Below, piece by piece: positions 48,607 to 57,792 of a stretch of 64,000 nt of DNA. The stretch lies in assembly GCA_020635255.1 (NCBI GenBank), contig JACKAC010000001.1, positions 496,001-560,000 of the forward strand, given 5' to 3'. The notes beneath the pieces were generated by a model that saw only the letters and a list, made by a program, of their open reading frames with translations, did not search any database and was not told the DNA's origin. This DNA comes from Ignavibacteriales bacterium. Lineage in GTDB: Bacteria; Bacteroidota; Ignavibacteria; Tepidaquicellales; Tepidaquicellaceae. Each line of letters opens with the position of its first letter. Position 1 is the first letter of the stretch. The position numbers were made by a program, and so were the translations under genes.

Positions 48607-51333
48607 ATGGTCAATACAAAGACACCGGTTGCAAAAAAGAAAAAGCTGATTTCGCTTGTTAAAGAGATTAACAGGTCGAAAGAGGATATTATTAAGTATC
48701 TCGACACCATCGGGGTGGACGGCGTTTCCATTAATACCTCGTTGGAGCCGGAGATCGTGGCAAAGGTATATTCACATTTTAAGAAAGATATAGAGGAGCA
48801 GGATAAACACCTTAAAAAGGTCGTGGACTTTGTTCAGAGGAATGATATTGCCATTTATGAGGCTGAAGAAAAGCTTAAACAGGAAGAAGAAGAAAAGGTT
48901 AAGCGTGAGGAAGAGGAGCGCGTAAGAAAAGCACTCGAAGAAGAGAACAGAAAGAAAGAAGAGGAAAGAAAAAAACAGGAAATAGCCGCCTACCAGGAAC
49001 GCGAGAAGGCGAAAAAAGAACAGAAGGAACAGGAAAAGAAAGCTCCCGAAACTAAACAGGAAAAAGAAAGACCGGAAAGAAAAGAAGAACAGAGAAAACC
49101 GGTTCAGCAAAGAACTGATCATAAGCCAAGGGACAAGGGCGATCAGAAAAGACCTGATGGCAGACCGGATAAGAAAAAGAAAGCAAAGTTTGAAAGAGTT
49201 ACTATAAAAGATATAAAGCCCCCAAAGAAAAAGCATCCCCAAAGGGGTGATCAAACAAAGCCGTCCGATAAGGCAGGTGGATCTACTCCTGCAAAACCGG
49301 GAGAATTTAAAAAAGTTGTCGGCAAAAAGGACAAAGACAAAAAGTTCAAGCCAGAGGACGCCCTCGAAAGAAAGAAAAAACAGAAGTTCACGAAAGGTCA
49401 TAGAGCTAAAGATATTAGCCAGAGAGAGATTGACGACGCTATCCGTGAGACATTCGCAAAGATTGGAGAAGATGCAAATGCATCCGCCCGTACCATCGCG
49501 AGAAGAAGAAAGAAAAAAGAGAGGCTCGAACAGGAGCAAAAAGCTCAGGAGATTGCCGAATCACGCAGAAATGTTATTAAAGTAGCGGAATTCCTTTCTA
49601 CTGCTGAACTTGCTAATCTCATGAATATTGAGCCTAACGAGATTATCAGGAAGTGTTTTGATCTCGGTATGATGGTATCCATTAACCAGAGATTGGAAAA
49701 GGACTTGATAGTGCTTCTTGCTGAAGAGTTTGGTTACATAATAGAGTTTCAGAGCGAATATGAAGAAGACGTACTTGAGGATAGCGATGACTCCGATGAT
49801 GAATTAAAGGAACGTTCGCCCGTCGTTACTGTTATGGGTCACGTCGATCACGGTAAGACCTCTCTCCTCGACCAGGTGAGAAAGACGAACGTCGTTGCCG
49901 GTGAAGCCGGCGGTATTACTCAGCACATTGGTGCATACACCGTTGAGCTTAACAATGGAAAGAGCATTACGTTCCTCGACACTCCGGGTCACGAAGCGTT
50001 TACCGCGATGAGAGCCAGGGGAGGTCAGGCGGCGGATATTGTTATCCTTGTTGTTGCCGCAGATGACAGCGTTATGCCCCAGACGGTCGAGGCTATAAAT
50101 CACGCTCTCGCCGCAAATGTTCCTATCGTCGTCGCAATAAACAAAGTTGATAAACCGGAATCAAATCCGGACAAAATAAAACAACAGCTCTCTGATAAAG
50201 GAATCCTTGTTGAAGAGTGGGGCGGTAAATATCAGTCTGTTGAGATATCAGCAAAATTTGGAAAGAACCTCGATACACTCCTAGAAAAAGTTCTTGTTGA
50301 GGCGGAGGTTCTTGAACTTAAGGCAAATCCCGATAGGCTTGCTCGCGGTGTTGTTATCGAAGCCAAAATGGACAAAGGAAAAGGTACTGTTGCTACCGTC
50401 CTCGTTCAGAAAGGTACACTTCGTATCGGTGACAATTTCATCGCCGGTATTTATCCGGGCAGGGTAAAGGCAATGTTCGACGAGCGTGAACATAAGATCG
50501 AGGAAGCCGGTCCTTCCCATGCCGTGCAGATACTCGGTTTCGATGGTATCCCGCAGGCAGGTGACACATTCGTTGCTCTCGAATCTGAAAGAGATATTAA
50601 AGAAATAGCTCTAAAAAGACAACAGCTCAAACGCGAGCAGGATTTCAGACAGGTTAGGTTTGTTACTCTCGATGACATCTCCAGGCAGATTCAGGAGGGT
50701 AAACAGGTCGAGCTTAATATTATCCTTAAAGCTGATACCGATGGCTCAGCTGAGGCGCTGTCCGATTCACTGCATAAGCTCACTACTTCCGAAACAAAGG
50801 TTAATGTTATTCATAAAGCTATCGGTCAGATCACTGAATCCGACATACTTCTTGCCGAAGCCTCCAATGCGGTTATCATCGGATTTAACGTCAGACCAAA
50901 CCTTAACGCGAGAAAGCTTGCCGAGAAGCATAAAGTTGATGTAAGACTTTATAATATTATATACAACGTTCTTGAAGAAGTTAAACAGGCTCTCGAAGGT
51001 ATGCTTGCACCGGAGATCTCCGAAAAAGTTACTGCTACAGTCGAGGTCAGGGAGGTGTTCAAGGTTCCGAAGATCGGAAATATTGCTGGATGCTATGTAC
51101 AGGACGGAAAGATCACCAGGAATACAAAGGTAAGGCTCTTGAGAGACGGATTTGTTATTTTTGACGGAACGATTGCCTCTCTAAAGAGGATCAAGGACGA
51201 CGTAAGAGAAGTAGAATCCGGTTACGAGTGCGGTATTGGTCTCGAAAATTTCAACGACATCAAAGTTGGTGATATTATCGAAGGCTACGAACTGATCGAG
51301 ACAAAGAGAAAGCTTACTACTTCCGGAGCATAA
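48607..51333 (+). CDS. infB: Translation initiation factor IF-2
   Basis: A 908-residue GTPase that brings initiator tRNA to the ribosome. The N-terminal region (~1-330) has an IF2N-like start, a long Glu/Lys/Arg-rich linker and a second IF2N domain around A-E-L-A-N-L-M-N-I. The G domain begins near residue 400 with V-T-V-M-G-H-V-D-H-G-K-T, then G-G-I-T-Q-H-I-G-A-Y, D-T-P-G-H-E-A-F and N-K-V-D-K. Domains II-IV follow to a complete C-terminus. The position between nusA and rbfA is the standard one. Confidence 0.97.
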   Translation: MVNTKTPVAKKKKLISLVKEINRSKEDIIKYLDTIGVDGVSINTSLEPEIVAKVYSHFKKDIEEQDKHLKKVVDFVQRNDIAIYEAEEKLKQEEEEKVKREEEERVRKALEEENRKKEEERKKQEIAAYQEREKAKKEQKEQEKKAPETKQEKERPERKEEQRKPVQQRTDHKPRDKGDQKRPDGRPDKKKKAKFERVTIKDIKPPKKKHPQRGDQTKPSDKAGGSTPAKPGEFKKVVGKKDKDKKFKPEDALERKKKQKFTKGHRAKDISQREIDDAIRETFAKIGEDANASARTIARRRKKKERLEQEQKAQEIAESRRNVIKVAEFLSTAELANLMNIEPNEIIRKCFDLGMMVSINQRLEKDLIVLLAEEFGYIIEFQSEYEEDVLEDSDDSDDELKERSPVVTVMGHVDHGKTSLLDQVRKTNVVAGEAGGITQHIGAYTVELNNGKSITFLDTPGHEAFTAMRARGGQAADIVILVVAADDSVMPQTVEAINHALAANVPIVVAINKVDKPESNPDKIKQQLSDKGILVEEWGGKYQSVEISAKFGKNLDTLLEKVLVEAEVLELKANPDRLARGVVIEAKMDKGKGTVATVLVQKGTLRIGDNFIAGIYPGRVKAMFDEREHKIEEAGPSHAVQILGFDGIPQAGDTFVALESERDIKEIALKRQQLKREQDFRQVRFVTLDDISRQIQEGKQVELNIILKADTDGSAEALSDSLHKLTTSETKVNVIHKAIGQITESDILLAEASNAVIIGFNVRPNLNARKLAEKHKVDVRLYNIIYNVLEEVKQALEGMLAPEISEKVTATVEVREVFKVPKIGNIAGCYVQDGKITRNTKVRLLRDGFVIFDGTIASLKRIKDDVREVESGYECGIGLENFNDIKVGDIIEGYELIETKRKLTTSGA

Positions 51334-51351
51334 AATTTTAATTTACATACG

Positions 51352-51705
51352 ATGTCTATAAGAACCGATAAAGTTGCTGAAGAGATTAAGCACAAGTTGA
51401 ATACTGCAATGTCACGAGATCTGGCAGAGCTTAATATGGGGCTGGTCACTATTTCGAATGTTATTATGTCTCCCGACCTAAAGCTCGCAAAAGTTTACGT
51501 AACATTCCTGGGAAACACCCTCCCCCCGGAGAAATGCGTCGAAAAGCTGAACCTCAGAAAAAGCCACATCAGGTATTTGCTGGGAAAAAGCATCCGGCTC
51601 AAATATACACCCGATCTTAAATTCTATTACGACGACACATTCGAATATGCCGACAGGATACAGAAGTTGCTAAACGACATCCATGACGACGACGAAAAAG
51701 AATAA
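51352..51705 (+). CDS. rbfA: Ribosome-binding factor A
   Basis: A 117-residue KH-like protein that helps mature the 16S rRNA 5' end and cold adaptation. Family features: R-x-D-K-V-A-E-E-I at the start, L-G-L/M-V-T-I-S-N-V-x-M-S-P-D-L-K-L-A-K-V-Y-V-T-F, and the C-terminal L-K-Y-T-P-D-L-K-F-Y-Y-D-D-T. It follows infB by 18 bases. The end overlaps the likely truB start by 23 bases, a tight arrangement in line with co-translation. Confidence 0.93.
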   Translation: MSIRTDKVAEEIKHKLNTAMSRDLAELNMGLVTISNVIMSPDLKLAKVYVTFLGNTLPPEKCVEKLNLRKSHIRYLLGKSIRLKYTPDLKFYYDDTFEYADRIQKLLNDIHDDDEKE

Positions 51706-52432
51706 AATATTCCCTGTTGTAAATTATGACGACGATGGAAGTGTCGATGTTGCAGCAATGGATGAATCGTATAGCGATGTGATCATTCTTGCCGATAAGC
51801 CAAAGGAATGGTCCAGCAACGGCGTATTAAACGTTCTTAAAAAAAAGCTTGGCATAAAAAAAGCGGGACACTCAGGAACACTAGACCCGATGGCTACGGG
51901 ACTCCTCGTTATATGCACCGGCAAAATGACGAAAAAGATTTCCGGCTTCATCGATTATAATAAAGAGTACGAAGGCATTATAAAGATCGGAGCAAAAACC
52001 GAGAGCTTCGATACCGAGACAGAGGAGTATGATCTAACTGACGCATCTCATGTAACAGATGAAGATGTGGAAGCCGTTCGAAAAAAATTTCTCGGCGAGA
52101 TCATGCAGATACCGCCTATGCATTCTGCGCTCAAGCACAAAGGCAAACCTCTTTACAAGCTCGCGCGCAAAGGAAAAGAGATTGATCGAGAACCCAGAAA
52201 GGTTACTGTTTCGGAGTTTGAATTAAAACGCGTTAACGAGAATGAACTTGCGTTTCGCATCTTATGTTCAAAAGGTACTTACATTAGAAGTATTGCAAAT
52301 GATATCGGTGCTGAACTCGGTGTTGGCGGTTATTTAAAAGAATTAAGACGCACATCCGTAGGTGAATTTTCTCTCGGCGAAATGGATATGGAAATTAACG
52401 ACATAAGGTTTAGAGTTCTGCCTTCTGAATAG
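51683..52432 (+). CDS. truB: tRNA pseudouridine(55) synthase TruB
   Basis: TruB makes pseudouridine at position 55 of tRNAs. The catalytic block G-H-S-G-T-L-D-P-M-A-T-G-L-L holds Asp68, preceded by A-D-K-P-K-E-W-S-S-N and followed by K-E-Y-E-G-I-I-K-I-G-A-K-T and C-S-K-G-T-Y-I-R-S-I. The N-terminus is about 25 residues longer than usual and overlaps rbfA by 23 bases. An ATG at 51758 would give a more typical start, so the true start is uncertain. The C-terminal PUA-type end is short. Last gene of the rimP operon. Confidence 0.94.
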   Translation: MTTTKKNKIFPVVNYDDDGSVDVAAMDESYSDVIILADKPKEWSSNGVLNVLKKKLGIKKAGHSGTLDPMATGLLVICTGKMTKKISGFIDYNKEYEGIIKIGAKTESFDTETEEYDLTDASHVTDEDVEAVRKKFLGEIMQIPPMHSALKHKGKPLYKLARKGKEIDREPRKVTVSEFELKRVNENELAFRILCSKGTYIRSIANDIGAELGVGGYLKELRRTSVGEFSLGEMDMEINDIRFRVLPSE

Positions 52433-52526
52433 AATATTTGTATTGAAGAACAGCGTCTAATTTAGTAATTTAATTATTCTTTTCGCGAAAGCGAATTTTT
52501 GCTCTTAAATATAGATTTTGCGAAAC

Positions 52527-52613
52527 AGAGAGATGGCTGAGTGGTTGAAAGCGGCGGTCTTGAAAACCGTTGAGGCAGCAATGTCTCCGGGGGTTCGAAT
52601 CCCTCTCTCTCTG
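52527..52613 (+). tRNA. tRNA-Ser (anticodon TGA)
   Basis: An 87-base class II tRNA: acceptor AGAGAGA/TCTCTCT, D-arm GGCTGAGTGGTTGAAAGC, anticodon arm CGGTC-TTGAAAA-CCG region with TGA, a long variable arm (GTTGAGGCAGCAATGTCTCC), T-arm with GGTTCGAATCC and discriminator G. CCA is not encoded. Its last bases and terminator are repeated 328 bases downstream. Confidence 0.95.
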
Positions 52614-52619
52614 CTAAAT

Positions 52620-52641
52620 ACCCCTAAATTGGGGTTTTTTT
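52620..52641 (+). terminator. tRNA-Ser terminator (first copy)
   Basis: ACCCC-TAAATT-GGGGT stem followed by T7, directly behind the tRNA. The GIY-YIG gene starts within its T run. An identical hairpin is at 52948-52969 after that gene. Confidence 0.8.
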
Positions 52642-52884
52642 ATGTATTATTCTTATGTATTAAAGAGTTTAAAAGACGGAAAATATTATTATGGTCATAC
52701 CTCCGATCTTCAGACAAGATTGAAATACCATAATTCCGGTAAGGTTAGGTCTACCAAGGGAAGAAAACCTTTTGAAATAATATTTTATGAAGAATTTAAA
52801 ACTAAATCGGAAGCATCAAAGCGAGAATTATTTTATAAAAGTATTGATGGATACAACTGGCTTAAGGAAAAGAAAATTATATGA
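52642..52884 (+). CDS. Small GIY-YIG nuclease domain protein
   Basis: An 80-residue stand-alone GIY-YIG domain of the UPF0213/YhbQ type. It starts Y-Y-S-Y-V-L-K-S-L-K-D-G-K-Y-Y-Y-G-H-T-S-D-L (the Y-V-L and Y-Y-G pair is the signature). It continues with L-x-x-H-N-S-G-K-V-R-S-T-K-G-R-K-P-F and ends with the glutamate segment S-E-A-S-K-R-E-L-F-Y-K. There is no ribosome site because the ATG follows the tRNA terminator T run, so expression may depend on read-through. Its DNA partner may be the tRNA-Ser region in which it sits (inference). Confidence 0.85.
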   Translation: MYYSYVLKSLKDGKYYYGHTSDLQTRLKYHNSGKVRSTKGRKPFEIIFYEEFKTKSEASKRELFYKSIDGYNWLKEKKII

Positions 52885-53260
52885 GCAATGTCTCCAAGGT
52901 TCTCCCGTAGGGACTCCTTCGGAGGAATCCCTCTCTCTCTGCTAAATACCCCTAAATTGGGGTTTTTTTATTCCTGACCAATAAAGAATTTAGAGTAATT
53001 TAGCATATTGTTGTAGATTTTTTCCACAGTGATTAAAGCTATTTAACTCAAGATTTTCGAATTCTCACGCTTACTCACCTTTTATTATTAGCTCTAAGGC
53101 TATTTTTTTACAATATTTATAGTTTTTATAGTAGATTTGTATTGCTAATTATTTTTAATTAGAATAAATTAGTATCCCTGCTAATATTTCTCCCTTATGT
53201 TAGTTCCGGGGCTTTTTATATGCACAATTCTTAACTAAACGGGAACAAGGGTATCATAAC

Positions 53261-54658
53261 ATGTCAAAAATTCTTATTGTAGACGATGAACAGCTTTCAA
53301 GGGTCATCCTTAAGCAGATCGTTACTAACATCGGGCATGAAGCCGTAGTCGTAGAAAACGGTGAAAAAGCTCTCGAAAGATTAAAGCAGATAAAGTTCGA
53401 TATAGTTCTTACCGACTTCAGCATGCCTAAAATGAACGGGTTTGAACTTACAAAAAAAGCGCTTGAGATCGATCCGGCGCTTATCGTAATTCTTATTACT
53501 GCTTACGGTACTATAAAAGACGCGGTCGAAGCAATTAAACTCGGTGCGTTCGATTATCTCACCAAACCAGTCAATAAAGACGAGCTCGAGCTTGCGCTAA
53601 AACGCGGTCTGGAAAGAATATCTCTTGTTAAAGAGGTAACTCTTTTAAGACAAAAGGTAGCAAAGGAAGAGCAGGAGTTTGAATATCTCACCGAGAATAA
53701 TGATATAAAGAAAATTCTTAACGAAGCGATAAAGCTCGGCGATAGTGATTCGACGATCCTCGTCACCGGTGAGAGCGGAACAGGCAAAGAATATCTCGGA
53801 CGCTTCATTCACAAAAACAGCCCGCGAGCGAATAACCAGTTCGTTGTTGTCAGCTGTTCCTCTGTGCCGAGCCAGGTGCTCGAGTCACAGCTCTTTGGTC
53901 ACGTAAAGGGAGCATTCGATGACGCGCACGAGGACCATAAGGGATACTTCGAGATAGCCGATGACGGCACGATATTCCTCGATAATATTTCGGAGCTCGA
54001 TCCCCAGCTTCAGCTTAAGCTTGTCTCCGTGCTTCAGAATAAACAGTTTACAAGAGTGGGTGACGATAAGGTCGTTTCCACAAACGCTCGCATAGTTGCC
54101 GCGTCCAGCAAGAACCTGCAGGACATGATTAAAGAAGGTAAGTTCAGGGAAGACCTTTATTATATACTTAACGTCTTCGAATTCCATCTCCCTGCATTGC
54201 AGGATAGACCGGAAGATATTATTCTTTATTTCCTTAAGTTCGTCAATGAGTTCGCTAAGAAGAATAATAAGAAGATAAAGGAGATCTCGCCTGAGATAAA
54301 GTCCGCGCTTCTCAGCTATGAGTGGCCCGGAAATATCCGCGAACTCAAAAACACTGCCGAGCGTGTTACTATACTATCCGAGACAGGAAGGATAACCGCC
54401 GACCTGCTTCCCGATAAGATGTTCATGACGGACGGGGAGAGCGACGAAAGTGACATACTGCTCACTAACGATTTCAACGAGAACAAAAAGGAGATAATCC
54501 GCCAGTTCGAGAAAAAGTTTATCAGTAAGTTCCTCAAGCTCAATCGCGGTAATGTCACGGCAACAGCCCGCGAGATTAATTACCACCCGGTTACCCTAAG
54601 GCAGAAGATCATCAGCCTTGGTATAAATCCGAAAGATTTCAAAAAGAAACTCAACTAA
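53261..54658 (+). CDS. NtrC-like response regulator with altered sigma-54 and ATPase motifs
   Basis: A 465-residue regulator: receiver domain (~1-120, phospho-acceptor D52, K102), AAA+ domain (~140-380) and a Fis-type HTH at the end (R-G-N-V-T-A-T-A-R-E-I-N-Y). The Walker A G-E-S-G-T-G-K-E (170-177) is intact. The sigma-54 contact loop reads G-A-F-D-D-A (216-221) in place of G-A-F-T-G-A, Walker B reads F-L-D-N (N241 for Glu), and L-Y-Y-R-L-N is L-Y-Y-I-L-N. It probably cannot drive sigma-54 promoters and may regulate in another way, as GAFTGA-less homologues do. No sensor kinase is next to it. Confidence 0.85.
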   Translation: MSKILIVDDEQLSRVILKQIVTNIGHEAVVVENGEKALERLKQIKFDIVLTDFSMPKMNGFELTKKALEIDPALIVILITAYGTIKDAVEAIKLGAFDYLTKPVNKDELELALKRGLERISLVKEVTLLRQKVAKEEQEFEYLTENNDIKKILNEAIKLGDSDSTILVTGESGTGKEYLGRFIHKNSPRANNQFVVVSCSSVPSQVLESQLFGHVKGAFDDAHEDHKGYFEIADDGTIFLDNISELDPQLQLKLVSVLQNKQFTRVGDDKVVSTNARIVAASSKNLQDMIKEGKFREDLYYILNVFEFHLPALQDRPEDIILYFLKFVNEFAKKNNKKIKEISPEIKSALLSYEWPGNIRELKNTAERVTILSETGRITADLLPDKMFMTDGESDESDILLTNDFNENKKEIIRQFEKKFISKFLKLNRGNVTATAREINYHPVTLRQKIISLGINPKDFKKKLN

Positions 54659-54698
54659 GAAGTCTGTTAGACCTTAAGGGAGGTCTTACTAGAAAAAG

Positions 54699-54730
54699 AA
54701 ATCCCGCTGTTCTTTTGAATGGCGGGATTT
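54699..54730 (+). terminator. Hairpin terminator
   Basis: Stem AAATCCCGC/GCGGGATTT with a 14-base loop and T run, 40 bases after the NtrC-like gene. A smaller AGACC/GGTCT hairpin precedes it at ~54669. Confidence 0.88.
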
Positions 54731-54775
54731 TTTATTAAACCGTTGTCTTTTGAAAATATCTAATTTTTAAAAAGA

Positions 54776-55024
54776 CTATGAAGTATCATAATGACTATAA
54801 GCTAGGTCCGTGGCTAAAATTATTGCTGTTAGCGAAACTGAAATTCTTTGGATGGCTTTTCTATTAGACTCGATGAACCCGCTCATGTAGGGATCGTCGC
54901 TCACGTCTATCACATGGACTATCGAATGCCTCTCCCTCTGGAATAGCGTGCTCTGTGCCGGCTGAAACGAAAAGTTCAGCGCTATGAGCAGTATTGCTGT
55001 AAATATCAGTCTCTTTGCGTCCAT
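54776..55024 (-). CDS. Small exported hypothetical protein, 82 aa
   Basis: A basic start and hydrophobic stretch (~5-20, F-T-A-I-L-L-I-A-L-N-F-S-F) suggest a signal peptide cut near Q-P-A-Q-S. The mature part of ~58 residues contains V-I-D-V-S-D-D-P-Y-M-S-G-F-I-E-S-N and a hydrophobic C-terminal stretch. No family is recognised. It is convergent with the NtrC-like gene and divergent from the LysE-like gene. The coding call rests on the signal peptide and absence of any competing frame. Confidence 0.5.
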   Translation of the reverse strand: MDAKRLIFTAILLIALNFSFQPAQSTLFQRERHSIVHVIDVSDDPYMSGFIESNRKAIQRISVSLTAIILATDLAYSHYDTS

Positions 55025-55150
55025 AAAAAAAGTTAAGGATTATATGACTCTATAACAATGAACTAACCACGCGAAGTTTCCCCCTCCATTCCTAAATTGC
55101 ATAACAATAGTTAAATGAGTAATTTATACTTTCTAATCTAAGAGAGGGTT

Positions 55151-56086
55151 TTGCTCATAGGGTTAATAGCCGGTTTGATCACCGGATTTCTGCTTTCGAT
55201 GCCCCCCATGGGACCAACCAACTTTGCCATCATGGCAAAAGGGTTCAAAGGCGAAAGAAAAAATGGCATTGCCATCGGCGCGGGCGCGGGGTTTATGGAT
55301 ATGGTCTACATTCTTATATCCTACGGCGGATTTGCCCTCATTATCGGATTGATCCCCGATTCCGTCATCGCTTTCTATGAAAGCAACACTCACATTTTCA
55401 AAATTGCTCTTACTTCCGTCGGCTGTATTGTCGTCGTTTATTACGGATTTAAGATAATGCGCACAAAGCTCGAATCTTCCGTCCGCGACAGGAACGTAAA
55501 CGCCGAGGATTTCGAAAAGCAGATAAAGCACTCTCGCACAGTCCTCGAACTCAACAGGCAGAGGCTCGATAAGTTCCTGCATACGCACCTCTCAGAGAAA
55601 GCCCGTGAGAAAGAAAGGCTTTATGAACACTCGGAGGAACACCTGAAAAAGCACCTCGACGAGGACCTTCACGATGAAGTTATCAAATTCAAACGCGACA
55701 TAGAAAAAGGGGAGAAACAGCTCGAGGAGATTATGAACTCCGCGAACCATTCCCCCGATGACAATTCCCGTATATGGGCTAACTTTATTACCGGCTGTGT
55801 GATGTGTGTGTCATCTATTACTCTTCCGGCGTCATGGTTTCTTATAGTGAGCTACCTCAAAGGCTATAAAATAATCGGTACGGATTTCCCCTCCGGTCTC
55901 GCGTACGGGCTTGGAGTATGGGCGGGATCCGTCGCGTGGTTTTACATTCTTGTGACGAGTATATCCAAAAATGTCCATAAGATAAGCCCCGGGGCTCTCA
56001 ATAAGATCAATATTGCCGTAGGTATAATACTCTTCGGACTGGGCTTTTTCCTTCTCTATAAAGTTTTCGACTACGCATTATCTTGA
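55151..56086 (+). CDS. LysE-family-like exporter with a large cytoplasmic insert
   Basis: A 311-residue membrane protein. The N-terminal G-L-I-T-G-F-L-L-S-M-P-P-M-G-P-T-N-F matches the P-x-G-P opening of LysE/RhtB amino acid exporters, and three helices follow (~1-105). Then comes a ~110-residue charged coiled-coil insert (~108-215), unusual for the family, and three more helices to the end (~216-308). The start is TTG with AGAGAGGG just upstream; no better start is visible. The insert may bind a regulator or link transporters (inference). The substrate is unknown. Confidence 0.7.
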   Translation: MLIGLIAGLITGFLLSMPPMGPTNFAIMAKGFKGERKNGIAIGAGAGFMDMVYILISYGGFALIIGLIPDSVIAFYESNTHIFKIALTSVGCIVVVYYGFKIMRTKLESSVRDRNVNAEDFEKQIKHSRTVLELNRQRLDKFLHTHLSEKAREKERLYEHSEEHLKKHLDEDLHDEVIKFKRDIEKGEKQLEEIMNSANHSPDDNSRIWANFITGCVMCVSSITLPASWFLIVSYLKGYKIIGTDFPSGLAYGLGVWAGSVAWFYILVTSISKNVHKISPGALNKINIAVGIILFGLGFFLLYKVFDYALS

Positions 56087-56161
56087 TTGTTACATCACCC
56101 GTTTTTATTATTTGTTATATCTCCATAAAATTAAAAAAAGCTTGGTATTACCTGATACAAT

Positions 56162-57643
56162 ATGGTTGTTGATAAGAAAATATGCGGTTACTGCCAGTCC
56201 CCGATAAAGAACGAGGCGGAGACAGTGGTCTGTCCCGGGTGCGGAACGCCTTACCATAAGGACTGCTGGAAAGAGAATAAAGGCTGTGCTGTTTACGGAT
56301 GCAATGAAAAGGCAGTTTACACGCAGGAGTCGAGCGTCGGTGACATGTATGTTAATATTGAGTACCTAATCAACGAGAGAAGGTTTGCCGATGCCATCAC
56401 CGAAGCCAAACGCATCATCGAAAGCGACGGCGACAGCATTAAAGCAAAGCGCTATTACAATAAAGCGGTGTCACTCATCAATACGAAGATAAAACTCCTG
56501 AACGAAGCTGAGAATGCTTTTACGAAAGGGGATTACCGTAGTGCGGAGATATACTATTCCAATGCGGTACAGTTCCTTGATGATGAAGAGAGGAAGATGA
56601 ATGATGCGCGCATCGCCGCCGTCAGGGAAAAGGTCCCCCAGGAAATTAAACGGAGAAAGATAAATAACTTTATAACGGGCTTTGTTGTCGTGCTGATACT
56701 TGTTGCGATCGCGTACGCTGCGTACTATTTCGTAGTTCTGAAAGAGGACAGGGATTTTGCTGAGATAGAAAGAAAAGATAATACTGAAGATGTGAAAGAG
56801 ATGGAGATGCAATTATCCGCCTACCAGCGGTTCGCCATGAAGTACCGTGACGGGCGGAATTATGATAAAGCCATGGATAAGGTAAGTTACTTCTCCGGGA
56901 TACTTGCCGACAGCCTCGCATCGAGTGACTGGCGCGGAGCGATGCGGTACCTCAAAAAAATAGATAAGGACAGGAGCGCAAAAACATACAGCGACGTTTA
57001 CAGAAAAATATACTCCTCTGCTTCATCCGAATTCAGCGAGAACGTTTCCACTGCAAAAAAGCTTAACTCGATGAAAAAGTACATCGAAGCCAAAAATATG
57101 ATGGAGCAGGCTCTGGACATAATCAAGGAATTCCCCGATTCTAAAATTGCCGAGCAAAGAGAAAAGCTGAATTCCAATATTATGATACTCTCGGATAAGG
57201 CAGCATCTATGATGAAGTATGAGAATATACAGGTCGAGATACAGGAAAAATTGGATGAACTGAAGAAATATGGTGGTGAAGCCGATACGAAATCGGATGC
57301 CACTACGGTACTAAACATCACTATCGAGGAAAAACTAAATAATTCCACATTTTTAGCCAAATCGAGTGAAAAAGGGTCCCTTTTGGCAGTAAAAGCGGGT
57401 GATTTAGGCTTTAAAGTGGGAGAATTCGTTAGCATAGACGCAACAAAGACCGGGACCGTGGACATCGAGACCTCCGACGGCAAAGAAATGACCATCCCCC
57501 TATATACCCCTGTAAAAGAAGAACTTGGTCTCACCAACATTTCCCCGGACAGGTATGAAAGGGAATCCATCCTCCAGAGACTGGAATATTTGAAGTCCCA
57601 GCGAAGTAGATTGGACAGCATTTTGAGCGCAAAATTGCTCTGA
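56162..57643 (+). CDS. RING-like zinc finger membrane protein with TPR-like and coiled-coil regions
   Basis: A 493-residue protein. Residues ~8-46 form a treble-clef/RING-type zinc finger, C-G-Y-C...C-P-G-C-G-T-P-Y-H-K-D-C-W...G-C-x-x-x-G-C, as in the prokaryotic RING family. Next is a TPR-like helical part (~62-150), one membrane helix (~173-196) and long coiled coils (~200-400). A small C-terminal beta domain (~375-470) carries K-A-G-D-L-G-F-K-V-G-E-F-V-S-I. Bacterial RING-like fingers are linked to ubiquitin-like or membrane-stress systems. No such partner is visible here, so the role stays open. Confidence 0.65.
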   Translation: MVVDKKICGYCQSPIKNEAETVVCPGCGTPYHKDCWKENKGCAVYGCNEKAVYTQESSVGDMYVNIEYLINERRFADAITEAKRIIESDGDSIKAKRYYNKAVSLINTKIKLLNEAENAFTKGDYRSAEIYYSNAVQFLDDEERKMNDARIAAVREKVPQEIKRRKINNFITGFVVVLILVAIAYAAYYFVVLKEDRDFAEIERKDNTEDVKEMEMQLSAYQRFAMKYRDGRNYDKAMDKVSYFSGILADSLASSDWRGAMRYLKKIDKDRSAKTYSDVYRKIYSSASSEFSENVSTAKKLNSMKKYIEAKNMMEQALDIIKEFPDSKIAEQREKLNSNIMILSDKAASMMKYENIQVEIQEKLDELKKYGGEADTKSDATTVLNITIEEKLNNSTFLAKSSEKGSLLAVKAGDLGFKVGEFVSIDATKTGTVDIETSDGKEMTIPLYTPVKEELGLTNISPDRYERESILQRLEYLKSQRSRLDSILSAKLL

Positions 57644-57792
57644 AAATGACCCCTTGATCCACCCCAAATCACATCACCTGGAGGACGCTAAATAACAGTT
57701 CTGTATAAGAATTAAGCACTGGTTTGGTATTGCATTAAATCGTAAATATAGGTAATTTGATGCTTATCCCTTTTTCAGGGTGAAGTACGTTC

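Larger units (their letters stand above)
52598..52971. mobile_element. GIY-YIG cassette flanked by copies of the tRNA-Ser 3' end
   Basis: A 46-base segment (52598-52643: tRNA-Ser T-arm end, acceptor and hairpin terminator) is repeated exactly at 52926-52971. GCAATGTCTCC of the variable arm also recurs at 52885. Between them lies one small GIY-YIG gene. The second copy has a rearranged T-arm with a CTCCTTCGGAGG hairpin. The arrangement suggests a minimal insertion unit that rebuilds the tRNA 3' end. Confidence 0.7.
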
